Shown here: one piece after another, positions 7,213 to 10,146 of the stretch
Layout: each line of letters begins with the position of its first letter
Position numbering within the stretch: the first letter of the stretch is position 1
Assembly: GCA_017650255.1 (NCBI GenBank)
Contig: JAGCFG010000130.1
Span: 1-10,146 of the forward strand
Reading direction: 5' to 3'
DNA length: 10,146 nucleotides
Source: Alphaproteobacteria bacterium
GTDB lineage: Bacteria; Pseudomonadota; Alphaproteobacteria; RF32; CAG-239
The notes under the pieces: generated by a model
Databases searched by the model: none
Told to the model about the DNA's origin: nothing
Seen by the model: only the letters and a program-made list of their open reading frames with translations
Made by a program: the position numbers and the translations under genes

Positions 7213-7221
7213 TATTGGCAA
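7193..7221 (-). promoter_or_regulatory. Sigma70-type promoter of the HxlR-protease operon
   Basis: On the minus strand TTGCCA (7216-7221, five of six matches) is followed after exactly 17 nt by TATAAA (7193-7198, five of six). Transcription would start near 7186, giving a leader of about 70 nt that contains the 7144-7171 hairpin. Motif quality and spacing are good. The plus-strand promoter of the FadL-like gene must overlap this region too. Candidate boxes there (for example TTTACT at 7188 with TAATAT at 7210) are too ambiguous to fix. Confidence 0.65.
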
Positions 7222-7252
7222 CAGAATAAACCAACTAACAAGGACTGATTTT

Positions 7253-8500
7253 ATGCACAAATATACTAAAATTTTATTACTAAGTGCAGGAATTGTCGCT
7301 TTTAGCAACAACGCCAGCGCTTCCGGATATCAATTAAACGAATATTCTGCCACCGGTCTCGGCCGCGCATTTGCCGGCATTGGTGTTGTTGGTGACGACT
7401 ATTCGGCCATTTCTTTCAACCCTGCCGGTATGATTTTAAAAGGCACCGGCGGACAGCTGGGCTTGTCCACAGTTCAAATGCACTCTTTTGTTGACGGTGG
7501 GATATACAGAGGAGAAAACATGATTAGCAACAGACCTTATGGTAAAATGAATTTTTACAAATTCCTACCTTCAGGATTCGCACAATACAAAATCAATGAC
7601 AGAGCAGTAATCGGTGCCGGTGTATATACCCCGTTCGGATTGGCGTCCATTTATAACAAAGATTGGTTCGGCGCCACTCATGGTGTTAGCACAGAATTAG
7701 ACGTTATTGATACCGCTTTGGGTGGAGCATATAAGGTTACAGACCAAATTACCTTAGGTGCAGCCTTGATTTATCGCTATGTTCACGGCGATATCATGAA
7801 TAATCTCACCAATAATCCAGGTTCTCACAATCGCTTTGATCTTGACGGTTGGGAATTTGCCTACAATTTCGGCATTATGTATGAACCTGTCAAAGACACT
7901 CGTTTTGGTATTTCATATCGTTTGAACTCTGCCCACAAAGTTACCGGCGATCGTCGCATCAAAAACACCATGCCCGGCTTTGACGGAACTTATCCAGGCG
8001 TATCCAAAATGACTTTGCCTAACCAATTATTGTTCTCCGGCTACCACAAATTGAATGAAAAGTTCGGACTTAGCGGTGCCATCCGTTGGACCAAGTGGGA
8101 TATTTTTGATAATTTCGTAATGAGCTCACCATCTTTGAACTTAAATCCAACAGTTGTTGTTCCCGAAAAATGGAAAAACACTTGGACATATTCTCTGGGC
8201 TTGGACTACTATTTCACCCCAGAGTGGACATTCCGTGCCGGTCTGTCATATGATCCAACACCGATTCGCGACAAGTTCCACCGTACTGTCCGTATTCCGG
8301 ATTCAACCCGTTATTGGACGACATTGGGCGCCAGCTACAAGACTAAAAAATGGCAGTTTGACCTAGGTTACGCTCACTTGTTTATGACAAAAGGAAGAAC
8401 TCACGAAACTGCTAACAGCTTAGCGGGACCGACCACTATCAAAGCAGAACACGACAACTACAGTAACATGGTCGGAGTTCAGTTCCAATACAATTTCTAA
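7253..8500 (+). CDS. FadL/OmpP1/TodX-family outer-membrane channel for hydrophobic compounds
   Basis: A 415-residue outer-membrane protein of the family that moves long-chain fatty acids or aromatic hydrocarbons across the outer membrane through a 14-stranded barrel with an N-terminal plug. The signal peptide is residues 1-23 (ending NNASA). The mature N-terminus SGYQLNEYSATGLGRAFAG and the following SAISFNPAGM with the NPA motif (56-58) are the family's plug signature. The rest shows regular alternating strands, and the chain ends in QFQYNF with the terminal Phe recognised by the barrel-assembly machinery. Length is normal for the family (about 400-450). An AAGGA site (7240-7244) lies 8 nt before the ATG. 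It is transcribed divergently from an HxlR regulator and ends at its own terminator. The substrate cannot be told from sequence; aromatic or fatty compounds are the family's range. No fatty-acid degradation genes are nearby. Confidence 0.93.
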   Translation: MHKYTKILLLSAGIVAFSNNASASGYQLNEYSATGLGRAFAGIGVVGDDYSAISFNPAGMILKGTGGQLGLSTVQMHSFVDGGIYRGENMISNRPYGKMNFYKFLPSGFAQYKINDRAVIGAGVYTPFGLASIYNKDWFGATHGVSTELDVIDTALGGAYKVTDQITLGAALIYRYVHGDIMNNLTNNPGSHNRFDLDGWEFAYNFGIMYEPVKDTRFGISYRLNSAHKVTGDRRIKNTMPGFDGTYPGVSKMTLPNQLLFSGYHKLNEKFGLSGAIRWTKWDIFDNFVMSSPSLNLNPTVVVPEKWKNTWTYSLGLDYYFTPEWTFRAGLSYDPTPIRDKFHRTVRIPDSTRYWTTLGASYKTKKWQFDLGYAHLFMTKGRTHETANSLAGPTTIKAEHDNYSNMVGVQFQYNF

Positions 8501-8509
8501 AAATTGTAT
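8488..8509 (+). other. AT-rich hairpin around the stop codon of the FadL-like gene
   Basis: Perfect 9-bp arms ATACAATTT (8488-8496) and AAATTGTAT (8501-8509) flank a 4-nt loop, CTAA, that contains the TAA stop codon (8498-8500). It is weak because it has only one G-C pair. It lies just before the main terminator and may help protect the 3' end of the mRNA or may be chance in AT-rich DNA. Confidence 0.4.
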
Positions 8510-8519
8510 AATTCGCATG

Positions 8520-8553
8520 AAAAAAACCGCGCCTATCAACAAGCGCGGTTTTT
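8520..8553. terminator. Two-way intrinsic terminator between the FadL-like gene and the ABC exporter
   Basis: A strong hairpin has core arms AACCGCGC (8525-8532) and GCGCGGTT (8543-8550), extendable by A-T pairs, with a 10-nt loop. Five T follow on the plus strand (8549-8553) and a run of seven A precedes it (8520-8526), which is a U-run for minus-strand transcripts. The stop codon of the minus-strand ABC gene (8536-8538) lies in the loop, so the terminator overlaps the end of that coding region. Confidence 0.9.
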
Positions 8554-10146
8554 ATTATCTTCCTTTTCACACCAAAAATAATAATCAATCTTATTTTCCT
8601 CAATCAAATCATCTGGCTTGCATTGTCTGATAATTTTTCCTTTTTTGAGAATAATTATCCTGTCCATCTCTTTTAGAGTGGAAACCCTGTGCGCAATTGC
8701 AACAACCGTCTTATTTTTCATCAAATTTTTCATTGCCTTTTGGATATAATACTCCGTTTTGCTATCAAGAGCAGAAGTAGCCTCGTCCAAAATCAAAATC
8801 GGGCTGTTTTTCAATATGGCACGAGCAATCGCCACCCGCTGACGCTGCCCGCCGGAAAGTTTAACTCCTTTTTCACCGACTTTTGTGGCATAACCTTTGG
8901 GCAATTCTTTAATGAACTCATCTGCATAAGCTTTTTTTGCCGCCTGTACAATTTCTGCTTGCTTTGCCCGCAATTTTCCATATGCAATATTTTGAGCCAC
9001 CGTTCTGTGGAACAAGCCCGTATCTTGCGGAACATAAGCAATCGCCTCATGCAAACTGTCCTGTTTGACTTTTGCAATATCTTGCCCATCGATCAAAATT
9101 TGACCTTTATTAACATCATATGCTCTTTGCAAAAGAGTTATCAAAGTACTTTTTCCGCTACCGGACACTCCGACAATACCAACCTTTTCCCCTGCCCCAA
9201 TTTTCAACGAAAATTTATCAAATACCTTCTTTTTCTCATAACCAAACTTTACGTCTCTAAATTCTATCTCTCCACCGCTGATTATTAATTTTTTTGCTCC
9301 ATCTGCATCAACAATTTCATGTTTAACTACAAAAGGCATCATTGCCGCCTGCAAAGCCCCCAAAATTCCGTTAAGCTCACATATATTTGACCAAATTCCT
9401 CCCAAATTTGACATCACCGTGTTCATCAGCATCAAAACCAGAGTTACCTCACCGACACTGATTTTTGCTTGATACCACAATTTAACAAGCAACAACATTG
9501 TACAAAGTTCAAACAAACACAATATCATTCTCTGCACACGCAAATTGTCATGAAACTTAGCCAAAACCCTCAGCCTTGCAATTTTGCATTTATCAAAAAC
9601 CTTTTTTACAAATGAAATTTCATAATCTTCGCTGCCCATTGCCTTAATATTCAGAGCATTAGTGATACTGTCCGCCAAAACACCGTTAAAATCGTCCAGC
9701 ATATTGTCCGCATTTTTGCTCAAATCACGCAGCTTAAAACTCATTTTATAAGAACAAAAAGTAGAAGCAGTTCCAAAAACAATAATCAGCAGCAAAAAGC
9801 ACAAATTAACACGTCCTATAAAGAAAAAATTTATCAAAATAATAAAAAAATGACTGTATAATCTGGATATATACTGCTGTGCCTCCACGGCTTTGGTCGC
9901 ACAGTTTATAACTTTTTGCGATAGTTGCCCGCTTTTTTGCGAAGAAAAATATTTTTCTGAGTGCTTTTGCATATAATCCACCGCAAACAGTTCAATTTTT
10001 GCCGCCATAAAATTGCGCACCCTGTTTTCTTCTACAAGCTCCCTAACCATCCTAAACAGAGATTCTCCAATATACGAAAAAAATATCAACGCCAAAAACA
10101 CCCACATCTTTGTCCAAACAAATTCTTCAGGTGTAATAGAGGCAAA
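8536..10146 (-). CDS. ABC exporter with fused membrane and ATPase domains, N-terminus cut by window edge
   Basis: An inner-membrane half-transporter that would dimerise and export a lipid, drug or peptide using ATP. Numbering from the first visible ATG (10107), hydrophobic membrane segments lie near 1-20, 83-120 and 195-250. The ATPase domain follows with Walker A GVSGSGKS (313-320), Q-loop VPQDTGLFHRTVAQNIAYG (Gln371), signature LSGGQ (417-421), Walker B ILILDE (437-442), D-loop SALD and switch His483 in AIAHR. All catalytic residues are present. The frame stays open for 13 more codons to the window edge, so ATG10107 is not the true start. Type I exporters are usually 570-620 residues, so roughly the first membrane helix is missing. 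The last codons form one arm of the terminator hairpin. The sequence shows no substrate-specific feature; the family assignment is certain but the cargo is unknown. Confidence 0.93.
   Translation of the reverse strand, partial: FASITPEEFVWTKMWVFLALIFFSYIGESLFRMVRELVEENRVRNFMAAKIELFAVDYMQKHSEKYFSSQKSGQLSQKVINCATKAVEAQQYISRLYSHFFIILINFFFIGRVNLCFLLLIIVFGTASTFCSYKMSFKLRDLSKNADNMLDDFNGVLADSITNALNIKAMGSEDYEISFVKKVFDKCKIARLRVLAKFHDNLRVQRMILCLFELCTMLLLVKLWYQAKISVGEVTLVLMLMNTVMSNLGGIWSNICELNGILGALQAAMMPFVVKHEIVDADGAKKLIISGGEIEFRDVKFGYEKKKVFDKFSLKIGAGEKVGIVGVSGSGKSTLITLLQRAYDVNKGQILIDGQDIAKVKQDSLHEAIAYVPQDTGLFHRTVAQNIAYGKLRAKQAEIVQAAKKAYADEFIKELPKGYATKVGEKGVKLSGGQRQRVAIARAILKNSPILILDEATSALDSKTEYYIQKAMKNLMKNKTVVAIAHRVSTLKEMDRIIILKKGKIIRQCKPDDLIEENKIDYYFWCEKEDNKNRAC

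Noticed and set aside
8689..9288. Plus-strand 199-residue open frame opposite the ABC ATPase domain
   Set aside because: The opposite strand encodes all ABC ATPase motifs intact; this frame has no family features and is a shadow.

Overview
The window looks like part of the chromosome of an AT-rich alphaproteobacterium, probably an uncultured one. Three observations support this. The SecA and ParE proteins look alphaproteobacterial by eye. A parvulin-type foldase sits divergently next to secA, an arrangement I recall from this class. The envelope is clearly Gram-negative, with a FadL-type porin and an autotransporter-type barrel. A host-associated or gut lineage is possible from the base composition and the ankyrin/autotransporter gene, but this is a guess. 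No phage, insertion sequence, tRNA, rRNA or CRISPR array is visible.

Layout, left to right. (1) 1-402, minus: the N-terminal 134 codons of secA, cut by the window edge. (2) 571-1383, plus: a periplasmic parvulin peptidyl-prolyl isomerase, divergent from secA with a promoter for each gene in the 168-bp gap. (3) 1396-1436: a strong hairpin acting as a two-way terminator between the foldase gene and the convergent parE. (4) 1482-3470, minus: complete parE (topoisomerase IV subunit B). (5) 3573-6704, minus: a 1043-residue secreted subtilisin-like (S8) protease with a signal peptide, two ankyrin-like repeats, a Gly/Ala hydrophobic stretch, a 29-copy (x-N-G-G) linker, a complete Asp/His/Ser catalytic domain and a C-terminal outer-membrane barrel. 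(6) 6720-7118, minus: an HxlR-family regulator 15 bp upstream of the protease gene, very probably in one operon with it. (7) 7253-8500, plus: a FadL/OmpP1/TodX-type outer-membrane channel, divergent from the regulator. (8) 8520-8553: a second two-way terminator. (9) 8536-10146, minus: an ABC exporter with fused membrane and ATPase domains, cut at its N-terminus by the window edge.

The most interesting part is 5.9-7.25 kb. The gap between the regulator and the FadL-like gene holds a good sigma70-type promoter for the regulator/protease operon. A perfect 9-bp-arm inverted repeat covers the spacer and -10 box of that promoter, and a second 12-bp-arm palindrome lies just downstream, in the predicted mRNA leader. 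This suggests a self-regulating HxlR switch that could control a surface protease on one side and an outer-membrane channel for hydrophobic compounds on the other. The protease linker is an in-frame 12-bp tandem array with signs of recent internal duplication, so its length probably varies between strains. The remaining genes (secA, parvulin, parE) are housekeeping genes.
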